17,777 nucleotides of DNA, from assembly GCA_964528875.1 (NCBI GenBank), contig CAZGUI010000050.1, positions 1-17,777 on the forward strand, in the 5' to 3' direction. The notes beneath the pieces are model-generated. The model saw only the letters and a list, made by a program, of their open reading frames with translations, had not been told where the DNA came from and made no database searches. Positions 1-7,330 of this stretch are shown in pieces. Within the stretch, counting starts at the first letter, position 1; the number at the start of each line of letters is the position of its first letter. This DNA is from Bacteroides_E sp964528875 (GTDB lineage: Bacteria > Bacteroidota > Bacteroidia > Bacteroidales > Bacteroidaceae). The translations under genes and the position numbers were made by a program.

Positions 1-149
1 GTTGGGTCGCACGAGTCGGTTACACGGTTTACTCCTGTAGCAATAATCTCACCCTCTTTAACAATAACCGCTCCAAATGGTCCCCCGTTGTTTTTAATGT
101 TTTCTTTGGATAGCTCAATGGCTCTCCTCATAAAATCGTTTTTTTTCAT
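1..149 (-). CDS. Guanine deaminase / cytidine-deaminase-fold protein, 5' part only
   Basis: This is the N-terminal 49 codons of a minus-strand gene that runs off the left edge of the window. Translation from the ATG at 149 begins MKKNDFMRRAIELSKENIK and continues through a GGPFGAVIV segment and a GEIIATGVNRVTDSCDPT segment. That is the first helix and first strands of the nucleoside/guanine deaminase branch of the cytidine deaminase superfamily. The catalytic zinc motif (H/C-A-E followed by PCxxC) would start just after the truncation, so catalytic competence cannot be seen. The start lies 13 bp after the stop of the oxidoreductase upstream, which suggests co-transcription. By family resemblance it may deaminate guanine to xanthine; a tRNA adenosine deaminase is less likely but not excluded. 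The family is fairly secure, the exact substrate is not. Confidence 0.75.
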   Translation of the reverse strand, partial: MKKNDFMRRAIELSKENIKNNGGPFGAVIVKEGEIIATGVNRVTDSCDP

Positions 150-162
150 ATGCGATATCTTC

Positions 163-1149
163 TTAAAGTTTTCCTAAGATGTTGTCCATTACCCAATTGG
201 TTGTGGTAGCACTAATTCCGTCGGCAGAACATTTTCCAAGACCTAACAAGTCGTCTACTACAGCTTGAATTAAAGGTTGCTGAACATATTTAGGATTTTC
301 AATTACTATTTCAGTCCGTCCGTTCTTATCGTGAAGAGCAATAGGATCAAAAGAGAAAACAGAGAAGCAAATCATTCCTTTGTTCCCAATAATCTCAATC
401 CGATCCTCCTTGGCCGATTCGTGTGCCACAAAGCACCATGAACCACTACCAACTAACCCTGATTCAAATTGAAAACAACCACTCAGAGTGTCCTCAACCG
501 GATATAATCCCCCTTGGTTGCTCTTATAGCCACTAGCACTTAGGATACAACCAAAAAGTTCCTGTAGCATATCAATTTGATGAGGAGCTAAATCATAAAA
601 ATAACCACCTCCTGCAATGTCGGGTTGAACCCTCCAGGGTAAGTTCTCTTTGTTGTAATCTAAATCTCTGGGCGGTTGAGCAAAACGCACCTGTACATTA
701 ATAACCTTACCTATTGCATCATTATTTATTAATTCTTTTACTTTTAAGAAATAGGGTAGATACCTGCGATAATAAGCCACAAAACACTTTACATTGGTTT
801 CTTTGGCTATTCTATTGATACGGGTACATTCTTCGTATGTAACACCCATCGGTTTTTCAATATAAACCGGTTTACCGGCTTTCATTGACATAATGGCATA
901 AGTAGCATGCGACGAAGGAGGTGTTGCTATATATACGGCATTAACATCCGGGTCTTGAATCAGTTGCTGAGCATCATCATACCATTTTTTAATACCAAAA
1001 TCTTTAGCATATTTTCGTGCTTTTTCTAAATCCCGACTCATTACAGCTACTACAGTAGAATTTGCTACTTTTTGAAAGGCAGGGCCACTTTTATATCTTG
1101 TTACTTCACCACAGCCTATAAAACCCCAATTAATGGTATTTGGTTCCAT
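163..1149 (-). CDS. Gfo/Idh/MocA family NAD(P)-dependent oxidoreductase
   Basis: A 328-residue protein with the two-domain layout of this family. The N-terminal Rossmann fold has a dinucleotide-binding GFIGCGEV at residues 9-16. The family lysine lies in EKP at 98-100, and a GGGYFYDLAPHQID stretch at 180-193 carries the likely catalytic histidine (H190). The C-terminal half is the GFO/IDH/MocA alpha-beta domain. Members oxidise or reduce hydroxyl groups of sugars, inositols or related compounds with NAD(P); nothing here fixes the substrate. No signal peptide is visible, so it is probably cytoplasmic. It is the first gene of a probable two-gene unit with the deaminase-family gene 13 bp downstream. 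The ATG at 1149 follows a -7-like box about 38 bp upstream. Length is normal for the family and no active-site loss is seen. Confidence 0.88.
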   Translation of the reverse strand: MEPNTINWGFIGCGEVTRYKSGPAFQKVANSTVVAVMSRDLEKARKYAKDFGIKKWYDDAQQLIQDPDVNAVYIATPPSSHATYAIMSMKAGKPVYIEKPMGVTYEECTRINRIAKETNVKCFVAYYRRYLPYFLKVKELINNDAIGKVINVQVRFAQPPRDLDYNKENLPWRVQPDIAGGGYFYDLAPHQIDMLQELFGCILSASGYKSNQGGLYPVEDTLSGCFQFESGLVGSGSWCFVAHESAKEDRIEIIGNKGMICFSVFSFDPIALHDKNGRTEIVIENPKYVQQPLIQAVVDDLLGLGKCSADGISATTTNWVMDNILGKL

Positions 1150-1186
1150 ATATACTATATTTTATTTATTAAGAATCAATATATAA

Positions 1187-1194
1187 CAAAGATA
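1187..1194 (-). promoter_or_regulatory. Bacteroidota -7 promoter box for the oxidoreductase operon
   Basis: Read on the minus strand this is TATCTTTG, matching the Bacteroidota -7 consensus TAnnTTTG. It lies 37 nt upstream of the ATG at 1149, giving an expected leader of about 30 nt. I found no well-spaced TTG/TTTG -33 element, so the call rests on the -7 box and its position. Confidence 0.5.
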
Positions 1195-1295
1195 CAGAAA
1201 ATATAAGTTTTTACGAATAACAATTTTAGAATTATATTGGAACTGTTTTTTGAAAGAAGAAGGGTGTAAAATTCTTATTATTAGTCGGTTCTTCC

Positions 1296-1303
1296 TATCT
1301 TTG
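1296..1303 (+). promoter_or_regulatory. Bacteroidota -7 promoter box, very close to its start codon
   Basis: TATCTTTG matches TAnnTTTG exactly. The ATG at 1317 begins only 13 nt after the box, so the predicted leader is under about 10 nt. There is no Shine-Dalgarno sequence in the A-rich gap. No convincing -33 element was found at the usual distance. Confidence 0.5.
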
Positions 1304-1316
1304 CAAAAAAAATAAA

Positions 1317-1778
1317 ATGAAGGTCGAAGAGAAAGAAAGACGGGTAAGTCGTGCAATAGAATTGTTTGAAAAAGGATTTAACTGTTCTCAGTCTGTTTTT
1401 GCAGCTTTTTCCGATCGTTACGGTTATTCAGAAGAAGAAGGTTTAGTTTTAGCAGCCTCATTTGGAGGTGGCATAGGTAGAATGCGTGAAACTTGTGGTG
1501 CTGCTTGTGGCTTGTTTATGCTTGCATCACTTGAGACAGGTTCTTCCATTCCCGGTGATAAGGAGGGGAAAGAGAGGAATTATAAAATGGTTCAATTTTT
1601 AGCTAAACAGTTTGAGGAGCAAAATGGAGCTTTACGCTGTGCCGAGCTTTTAGGTATTGAGAAGCCTAAATTAGGCAATACAAAACCGGAAGAGCGAACA
1701 GCAACCTATTATAAGAAACGTCCTTGTAAGCAAATTGTTGCTATAGCAGCACAAATAGCAGCAGATAATTTTGAATAG
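1317..1778 (+). CDS. C_GCAxxG_C_C-type probable redox protein
   Basis: A 153-residue soluble protein resembling the family named for its spaced cysteines (C_GCAxxG_C_C, a probable redox protein family). The visible cysteines are C23 in FNCSQSVF, C60 and C64 in ETCGAACG after a glycine-rich ASFGGGIGRMR stretch, C108 in RCAELLG, and C137 in PCKQIV. This is the family order: one Cys, a CGAxxG block, then two isolated Cys. The pattern suggests metal or iron-sulphur binding or thiol redox chemistry, but no reaction has been assigned with certainty. No signal peptide or membrane segment is visible. It stands alone: the neighbour upstream is divergent, and lepA downstream, 131 bp away, has its own promoter box. 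Family assignment is good, function unknown. Confidence 0.82.
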   Translation: MKVEEKERRVSRAIELFEKGFNCSQSVFAAFSDRYGYSEEEGLVLAASFGGGIGRMRETCGAACGLFMLASLETGSSIPGDKEGKERNYKMVQFLAKQFEEQNGALRCAELLGIEKPKLGNTKPEERTATYYKKRPCKQIVAIAAQIAADNFE

Positions 1779-1877
1779 GCTTTAGTTTTATAAATGAATG
1801 CATAGTTTCTACAGTAACAGGTGTTTTTTTAGGTAGAGGTTATTGCGTAAAAACACGGATTGCTAGTGATTTTTTTG

Positions 1878-1885
1878 TACCTTTG
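1878..1885 (+). promoter_or_regulatory. Bacteroidota -7 promoter box for lepA-nhaA
   Basis: TACCTTTG matches TAnnTTTG. It lies 24 nt upstream of the lepA ATG at 1910. TTG trinucleotides at 1843-1845 and 1860-1862 flank the expected -33 position, but neither has the ideal spacing, so only the -7 box is claimed. Confidence 0.5.
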
Positions 1886-1909
1886 TGCACTTAGATTTTT
1901 AATGAATAT

Positions 1910-3694
1910 ATGAGGAAAAATATACGTAACTTTTGTATTATAGCGCATATTGACCATGGTAAGTCAACTTTGGCCGACCGTTTATTGGAGTTTACTAAAA
2001 CCATTCAAATAACGGGAGGACAGATGTTGGATAATATGGATTTGGAAAAAGAGAGAGGGATTACCATTAAGAGTCACGCCATTCAAATGGAGTATGAGTT
2101 TGAGGGGGAACAATACGTTCTAAACCTAATTGACACTCCGGGGCACGTGGATTTTTCTTACGAAGTATCTCGTTCCATTGCTGCTTGTGAAGGAGCTCTT
2201 TTAATTGTCGATGCTTCTCAAGGTATACAGGCGCAAACCATTTCAAATTTATATATGGCTATTGAACATGATTTGGAAATTATTCCTATTGTGAACAAGT
2301 GTGATATGGCTAGTGCGATGCCGGAAGTGGTGGAAGATGAAATTATTGATTTAATTGGTTGTGATAGAGCAGATATAATTCGGGCTTCCGGGAAAACCGG
2401 AATGGGGATTGAAGAGATATTGGAGGCTGTTATTAACAGAGTTCCTTTTCCACAAGGAGACGATGAGGCTCCACTACAAGCTTTAATTTTTGATTCTGTT
2501 TTTAATCCTTTCCGTGGAGTTATTGCTTATTTCAAAATTGAAAATGGTGTTTTGCGCTCTGGAGAGAAAGTGAAATTCTTCAATACGGGTAAAGAATATG
2601 AAGCCGATGAAATAGGGGTGTTGAAAATGGATTTGTCCCCACGTAAAGAGCTTCATTCAGGTAATGTGGGATATATTATTTCCGGTATAAAAACCTCGAA
2701 TGAGGTGAAAGTAGGAGATACTATTACACACGTTGAGCGTCCTGCCGATAAAGGAATCTCTGGTTTTGAAGAGGTAAAACCGATGGTGTTTGCCGGGGTA
2801 TACCCCATTGAAACTGAGGATTTCGAGGCTTTACGTCAATCTTTGGAAAAATTGCAGCTGAATGATGCCTCGCTTACATTTCAACCCGAATCGTCCATTG
2901 CTTTGGGCTTTGGGTTTCGATGTGGCTTCTTAGGCTTGCTTCATATGGAAATTGTTCAGGAACGTTTGGACAGGGAGTTTGATATGAATGTCATTACCAC
3001 GGTGCCTAACGTACCCTATCATATCTATGATAAACATGGAGAGGTAAAAGAGATTCATAATCCGGGTGAGATGCCCGATCCAACTTTGATTGATCGGATT
3101 GAAGAACCCTATATTGATGCTTCTATTATTACAGCTACAGAGTATATTGGTCCTATAATGACGCTTTGTTTAGGGAAAAGAGGAGAAATTATTAAACAAC
3201 ATTACCTATCGGGCGACCGTGTGGAACTACAATACACCATGCCTTTAGGTGAAATTGTTATTGACTTCTATGATAGACTTAAAAGTGTATCAAGAGGTTA
3301 TGCTTCTTTTGATTATCATTTAAGTGAATATAAACCTTCAAAATTGGTAAAGCTAGACATCATGTTGAATGGTGAGTCGGTGGATGCATTGTCTGTTCTT
3401 ACTCACGTGGATAATGCATATGCTTTAGGCAGAAGAATGTGTGAAAAACTTAAAGATCTCATTCCTCGTCAACAATTTGAAATAGCTATTCAAGCCGCTA
3501 TTGGTGCTAAGATTATAGCAAGAGAAACCATTCGTGCGGTACGTAAAGATGTTACAGCCAAGTGTTATGGAGGTGATATTAGTAGAAAGCGTAAGTTGCT
3601 AGAGAAACAAAAGAAAGGTAAAAAACGCATGAAGCACATTGGTAATGTGGAAGTACCACAGAAAGCGTTTTTAGCCGTGTTAAAACTTGATTAA
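1910..3694 (+). CDS. lepA: Elongation factor 4 (LepA), ribosome back-translocase GTPase
   Basis: A 594-residue translational GTPase, close to the usual LepA length of about 600. The G domain has the P-loop AHIDHGKST (12-20), the switch I segment RGITIK (49-54), DTPGH (75-79) and NKCD (129-132). It is followed by domain II (about 185-285), an EF-G-like domain III, an EF-G V-like region containing FGFRCGFLGLLHMEIVQERL, and the LepA-specific basic C-terminus ending in a GDISRKRKLLEKQKKGKKRM stretch. The domain IV found in EF-G is absent, which separates LepA from EF-G and TypA. LepA binds ribosomes and acts during initiation and elongation stress. The ATG at 1910 places the P-loop at the normal distance from the N-terminus. 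nhaA follows after 20 bp and probably shares the transcript. Confidence 0.97.
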   Translation: MRKNIRNFCIIAHIDHGKSTLADRLLEFTKTIQITGGQMLDNMDLEKERGITIKSHAIQMEYEFEGEQYVLNLIDTPGHVDFSYEVSRSIAACEGALLIVDASQGIQAQTISNLYMAIEHDLEIIPIVNKCDMASAMPEVVEDEIIDLIGCDRADIIRASGKTGMGIEEILEAVINRVPFPQGDDEAPLQALIFDSVFNPFRGVIAYFKIENGVLRSGEKVKFFNTGKEYEADEIGVLKMDLSPRKELHSGNVGYIISGIKTSNEVKVGDTITHVERPADKGISGFEEVKPMVFAGVYPIETEDFEALRQSLEKLQLNDASLTFQPESSIALGFGFRCGFLGLLHMEIVQERLDREFDMNVITTVPNVPYHIYDKHGEVKEIHNPGEMPDPTLIDRIEEPYIDASIITATEYIGPIMTLCLGKRGEIIKQHYLSGDRVELQYTMPLGEIVIDFYDRLKSVSRGYASFDYHLSEYKPSKLVKLDIMLNGESVDALSVLTHVDNAYALGRRMCEKLKDLIPRQQFEIAIQAAIGAKIIARETIRAVRKDVTAKCYGGDISRKRKLLEKQKKGKKRMKHIGNVEVPQKAFLAVLKLD

Positions 3695-3714
3695 TTTTTA
3701 GATACACAAAATAT

Positions 3715-5070
3715 ATGAACACGTTTATAGGAAAGCTCAACTATTCAATGTTGAGCTTTTTAAAGCACCGAATTAATGGAGGTGTTTTATTAATGATAGT
3801 AGCAGTTCTTGCTATTATGGTTGCAAATTCACCTTGGAGTGAACAATATCTAGCTTTATGGGATTTCCCTATTATGCTTCAAATAGGCGATTTTAATGTT
3901 TTTAGCGTTAATGGCGAGCCTTTGACTTTAATGGAGTTTATAAATAATGCCTTGATGGTGTTATTTTTCTTTTCCGTTGGATTGGAGATTAAACGAGAGC
4001 TTTTAGTAGGAGAGCTATCTTCTTTACGTAAATCATTACTTCCAATCATTGCAGCAATTGGTGGAATGGTGATACCTGTACTTATCTATTTTGCTTTTAC
4101 TAAAGGAACACCTGCAGAAGCAGGATTAGCCATACCTATGGCTACAGATATTGCCTTTTCTTTAGGTGTGTTAAGTATGTTTGGACGACGAGTTCCTATC
4201 AGCTTAAAGATTTTTTTAACTGCTTTTGCTATAGTTGACGATATAGGTGGAATTTTAGTTATTGCATTGTTTTATAGCTCCAGTCTATCATTGGAGTTTC
4301 TAGCTATGGCTTTAGCTGTTCTTTTTCTTATATTCTTAGGTAATAAAAGGGGAGTTAAGAATAAACTCTTCTATTGTTCTCTTGGTATAGTAGTTTGGTA
4401 TTTCTTCTTACAATCGGGTGTTAATGCCACTTTTGCAGGTGTTTTGGTTGCATTCTTAGTTCCGGCAACACCTAGTCTTAAAGTAGGTAAATACATCAAT
4501 AGGATTAAAGAAAATATTTCTAATTTTCCCGAGGAGAAAAAAGAATATCGCATCCTTACTTCTCATGAAATCAGTTTGTTGAAAAGTATTGAATCTGCTT
4601 CCGATAAAGTAATCTCACCTTTACAAGCTCTTGAAGATAAGATGCATGGTGCGGTAAACTATTTTATTGTTCCGTTATTTGCTTTTGCTAATGCAGGGAT
4701 TGTTCTATCTGGTGGAACCATCGATAGTTTATTTGGTCCTGTAGCCTATGGTATCGCAGCTGCTTTATTATTGGGTAAATTTATTGGGATTTTTACCTTT
4801 ACTTACTTGGCCATCAAATCGAATATTGTATCTATGCCTGCAGGTATGACTTGGAAGAGTTTAGCGGGTACAGCACTATTAGGAGGTATTGGTTTTACAG
4901 TATCATTATTTATCGCAAATTTATCTTTTACAGATGCTCCTGATTTATTAAATCAAGCTAAGATTGGTGTTTTAGCAGGAACGATTCTTTCGGGTGCATT
5001 AGGGTATTTTGTATTGAATTTAGTCTTGCCTAAGAAGGAGTATATAGAACGACAAATGCAAGAGAAATAA
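3715..5070 (+). CDS. nhaA: Na+/H+ antiporter NhaA
   Basis: A 451-residue inner-membrane antiporter that exports Na+ (or Li+) in exchange for H+, with about 12 membrane segments. Diagnostic motifs are NNALMVLFFFSVGLEIKREL (78-97), PMATDIAF with D145, and FAIVDDIGG with the paired D175/D176 that match the ion-binding aspartates D163/D164 of Escherichia coli NhaA (D145 matches D133). The C-terminal half has PLFAFANAGI and GGIGFTVSLFIANLSF. It is about 60 residues longer than the E. coli protein (388). Much of the excess is a charged hydrophilic loop at about 255-300 between membrane segments. It lies 20 bp after lepA, with no promoter visible in the gap, and a terminator follows at 5096-5128. 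The call is secure; transport kinetics and pH regulation cannot be read from the sequence. Confidence 0.97.
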   Translation: MNTFIGKLNYSMLSFLKHRINGGVLLMIVAVLAIMVANSPWSEQYLALWDFPIMLQIGDFNVFSVNGEPLTLMEFINNALMVLFFFSVGLEIKRELLVGELSSLRKSLLPIIAAIGGMVIPVLIYFAFTKGTPAEAGLAIPMATDIAFSLGVLSMFGRRVPISLKIFLTAFAIVDDIGGILVIALFYSSSLSLEFLAMALAVLFLIFLGNKRGVKNKLFYCSLGIVVWYFFLQSGVNATFAGVLVAFLVPATPSLKVGKYINRIKENISNFPEEKKEYRILTSHEISLLKSIESASDKVISPLQALEDKMHGAVNYFIVPLFAFANAGIVLSGGTIDSLFGPVAYGIAAALLLGKFIGIFTFTYLAIKSNIVSMPAGMTWKSLAGTALLGGIGFTVSLFIANLSFTDAPDLLNQAKIGVLAGTILSGALGYFVLNLVLPKKEYIERQMQEK

Positions 5071-5095
5071 ATCATATAATCATTTTATATAATAG

Positions 5096-5128
5096 AAAAA
5101 GGTTACTTCACATTGAAGTGACCTTTTT
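5096..5128. terminator. Hairpin terminator between convergent nhaA and the MFS gene
   Basis: An inverted repeat with 15-nt arms (5096-5110 and 5114-5128) and a 3-nt loop. The core AAAAAGGTTACTTCA pairs with TGAAGTGACCTTTTT with one G-T pair. The A-rich left side and T-rich right side let it work as an intrinsic terminator from either direction. It sits 26 bp after the nhaA stop and 110 bp after the stop of the convergent MFS gene. Confidence 0.88.
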
Positions 5129-5238
5129 TATTTTATTCAATTGTCTGGTTGTTAACTCTTGAACTGCTTTTTATATACTTGTGAACTCAAACTAGTAAAT
5201 TCACAATATTACTCTTTCTATTGGAAAATAAGGGTGTA

Positions 5239-6366
5239 TTATCTTCTAATTTGATAACGTCTGAAGTATGGATAGGCAATGAGTAAAAAGAAGAGAATAG
5301 AAAAAACTCCCGTGATTAAAATGAATTGAAGAGTTTCCATTTTGCATTCTTGGATATAGTAATAGGCTATCAAACCTAAAGTAATACCCATTTCCCATGA
5401 TATACTCTGACTTGTATTAGCTGTACTCCTTTGACAGTGAGTTGATACCTTAACGAAAAGAGATATAAATTCAGGTACAAGGAGACCAATGCCTAATCCT
5501 AATAAGTAGTTAGGTAGATAAGGGAATTCCGGAATTGCAAATAGGGGATAGGATAGTCCTATGCAGAGAATACCCACTAGTGCCTGAATTAATATGCGAT
5601 GAGTAATACGTTGTAAAAAAGAGAATACAACAAAGGCAGAGCTTAGATAACCCGCAATTAGAAATATAAAATATAAAGTAGGTGGTGTAGTATTTGATGC
5701 TAAATGATAAAATAAAGCAATCGTACTACTAATTACAGCTGCTACAGTTATTGAATTGATAATAAAGGGCCAACTTCTTGGTAAAAAGAAACGATCTAAA
5801 TGAAGTAAACCTGACCCCATAGGTGCCCTGAAGTGTAACTTTAGAGTAAGCAGGAATAATATGCCAATTAACGGTAAGGACGCTGATGCATAAATCAGAG
5901 TGAAATTACTTTGTGTCGGAAATAGAATGCAACAAAGAATAATGCCTAGAAGAAAGCCTATACTGGCTGTCCATGAAATAGTTTTATTCCCCAAGTTTCT
6001 TAATTCTGAAGGAGAAATATCTATTGCTATGGTTATACCTATGCTAGTTGATAACGTGAAAAAAACACCGTAAGCAATAAGCAAAAGAGGAAACCATTGA
6101 TGATGAATTCCACTAAAAAGTAGAGTGGTTACTGAAACTCCTAAATAAGAAAAAATGGCTATATTTTTGTGTTGAAATTGGTCGTGAATGTATGATAGAA
6201 AAGGACCTGTAAGCAACATTCCACCCAAAAAATAAAAAAGTAATAATGCAGAATTCTGGATGGATGGAGAGTCTGAAATAGAATACATTATTGCCGGTAA
6301 TACAGGCAATAATGTATATAATGAGGTATAAAGTAATAAATTAGCTATACAAACCTTAATAAACAT
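5239..6366 (-). CDS. Major facilitator superfamily transporter, substrate unknown
   Basis: A 375-residue, very hydrophobic protein with about 12 predicted membrane segments starting right after the initiator (MFIKVCIANLLLYTSLYTLL). The loop after the second segment (GPFLSYIHDQFQHKN) is a weak form of the MFS motif A. The DISPSELRNLGNKT segment after the fourth helix, followed by SWTASIGFLLG, resembles the fifth-helix entry of drug/metabolite MFS exporters. It is somewhat short for the superfamily (about 400). It starts 14 bp after the panB stop on the same strand and is probably co-transcribed from the panB promoter. That linkage raises the possibility of transport of a pantothenate-pathway compound, but this is inference from context. 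No substrate-specific motif was recognised. Confidence 0.82.
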   Translation of the reverse strand: MFIKVCIANLLLYTSLYTLLPVLPAIMYSISDSPSIQNSALLLFYFLGGMLLTGPFLSYIHDQFQHKNIAIFSYLGVSVTTLLFSGIHHQWFPLLLIAYGVFFTLSTSIGITIAIDISPSELRNLGNKTISWTASIGFLLGIILCCILFPTQSNFTLIYASASLPLIGILFLLTLKLHFRAPMGSGLLHLDRFFLPRSWPFIINSITVAAVISSTIALFYHLASNTTPPTLYFIFLIAGYLSSAFVVFSFLQRITHRILIQALVGILCIGLSYPLFAIPEFPYLPNYLLGLGIGLLVPEFISLFVKVSTHCQRSTANTSQSISWEMGITLGLIAYYYIQECKMETLQFILITGVFSILFFLLIAYPYFRRYQIRR

Positions 6367-6380
6367 GGAGTGTGAGTGGT

Positions 6381-7202
6381 TTAGTATTGTTCTTGTTCAT
6401 TTGGGAAATCAGAAGACTTCACATCTTTAATATATTGTTGAATAGCATCTGTCATTACAGAGTGTAGATCAGCATAACGACGTAAAAAACGAGGGTTAAA
6501 CCCTTTGTTCATACCTAGCATATCTTGAATAACTAATACTTGTCCATCAACACCCCCACCTGCACCAATTCCAATAACAGGAATGGATATTTCTTTTGCA
6601 ACTTTTTCAGCCAGTTCAGCAGGTATTTTTTCCAATACAAGAGCAAAACAGCCTGCTTTTTCCAAAAGTTTAGCATCTTTAATCAATTTGTCAGCTTCTT
6701 CATTATCTTTTGCACGTACTGTGTAGGTTCCGTATTTGTTTATTGATTGAGGCATAAGTCCCAAGTGTCCCATAATAGGAATTCCTGCAGTCAGAATACG
6801 TTCAATAGTTTCTATTATTTCCTCGCCACCTTCCATTTTAATTGCATCAGCATGACTCTCTTTCATGATGCGAATAGCAGAAGCTAAACCTTCTTTTGAA
6901 TTTCCCTGATAGCTTCCAAATGGCATATCTACAACTACCATAGCTCTTTGTGCAGCACGGACTACCGATTGAGCGTGATAAATCATTTGATCTAATGTAA
7001 TAGGAAGAGTCGTTGTGTTTCCAGCCATTACGTTGGATGCCGAATCGCCAACTAAAATGATATCCATACCTGCAGCATCTACAATTTGTGCCATAGAATA
7101 GTCATAAGAGGTAAGCATAGAAATTTTCTCACCTCTTTCTTTCATTTGAGATAGACGATGAGTAGTAACTTTTCTCTTATCGTCTGAAATATAACCAGCC
7201 AT
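6381..7202 (-). CDS. panB: 3-methyl-2-oxobutanoate hydroxymethyltransferase (ketopantoate hydroxymethyltransferase)
   Basis: A 273-residue (beta/alpha)8 enzyme that transfers a hydroxymethyl group from 5,10-methylene-tetrahydrofolate to alpha-ketoisovalerate, giving ketopantoate, the first committed step of pantothenate and CoA synthesis in the cytoplasm. Diagnostic segments are LTSYDYSMAQ (30-39), LVGDSASNVMAG with metal-ligand D53, VVDMPFGSYQ with metal-ligand D92, IKMEGG (121-126), GHLGLMPQS (145-153), and LVLEKIP (189-194) with the probable catalytic E191. GIGAGGGVDGQVLVIQD then forms the C-terminal phosphate-loop-like region. Length is typical (about 265-275). The start ATG at 7202 lies about 78 nt after a good promoter. 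An MFS transporter follows 14 bp downstream. panC and panD are not in the window. Confidence 0.97.
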   Translation of the reverse strand: MAGYISDDKRKVTTHRLSQMKERGEKISMLTSYDYSMAQIVDAAGMDIILVGDSASNVMAGNTTTLPITLDQMIYHAQSVVRAAQRAMVVVDMPFGSYQGNSKEGLASAIRIMKESHADAIKMEGGEEIIETIERILTAGIPIMGHLGLMPQSINKYGTYTVRAKDNEEADKLIKDAKLLEKAGCFALVLEKIPAELAEKVAKEISIPVIGIGAGGGVDGQVLVIQDMLGMNKGFNPRFLRRYADLHSVMTDAIQQYIKDVKSSDFPNEQEQY

Positions 7203-7279
7203 TGTTTTTATGTTTAATGTTATGATTTATAAATGACCACAATAGGTCAATTAAATTGAGATTTTGTTAATTGAAAGGA

Positions 7280-7309
7280 CAAAGTTATAACTTATCCGAA
7301 CAACTACAA
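7280..7309 (-). promoter_or_regulatory. Bacteroidota promoter for panB-MFS operon
   Basis: On the minus strand a TTG at 7309-7307 is followed after 19 nt by TAACTTTG at 7287-7280, matching TTG-N19-TAnnTTTG. The leader to the panB ATG is about 70 nt. It contains a small inverted repeat, TGACC (7234-7238) with GGTCA (7245-7249). Confidence 0.65.
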
Positions 7310-7330
7310 TGTTATTTTCAAACTTTGCAA

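Noticed and set aside
1162..1356. Open frame of 64 codons on the minus strand in the divergent promoter region
   Set aside because: It overlaps both promoter boxes and the start of the C_GCAxxG_C_C gene, has AT-driven composition (F, L, I, K, N), and shows no recognisable domain.
4371..4553. Minus-strand open frame inside nhaA, and similar frames inside tgt, lon, panB, sod and uvrD
   Set aside because: They lie wholly within conserved genes on the other strand or in another frame, have no start-site signals and no family resemblance.
7234..7249. TGACC/GGTCA inverted repeat in the panB leader as a riboswitch
   Set aside because: A single 5-bp stem is too small for any known riboswitch class, and no conserved aptamer sequence is visible.
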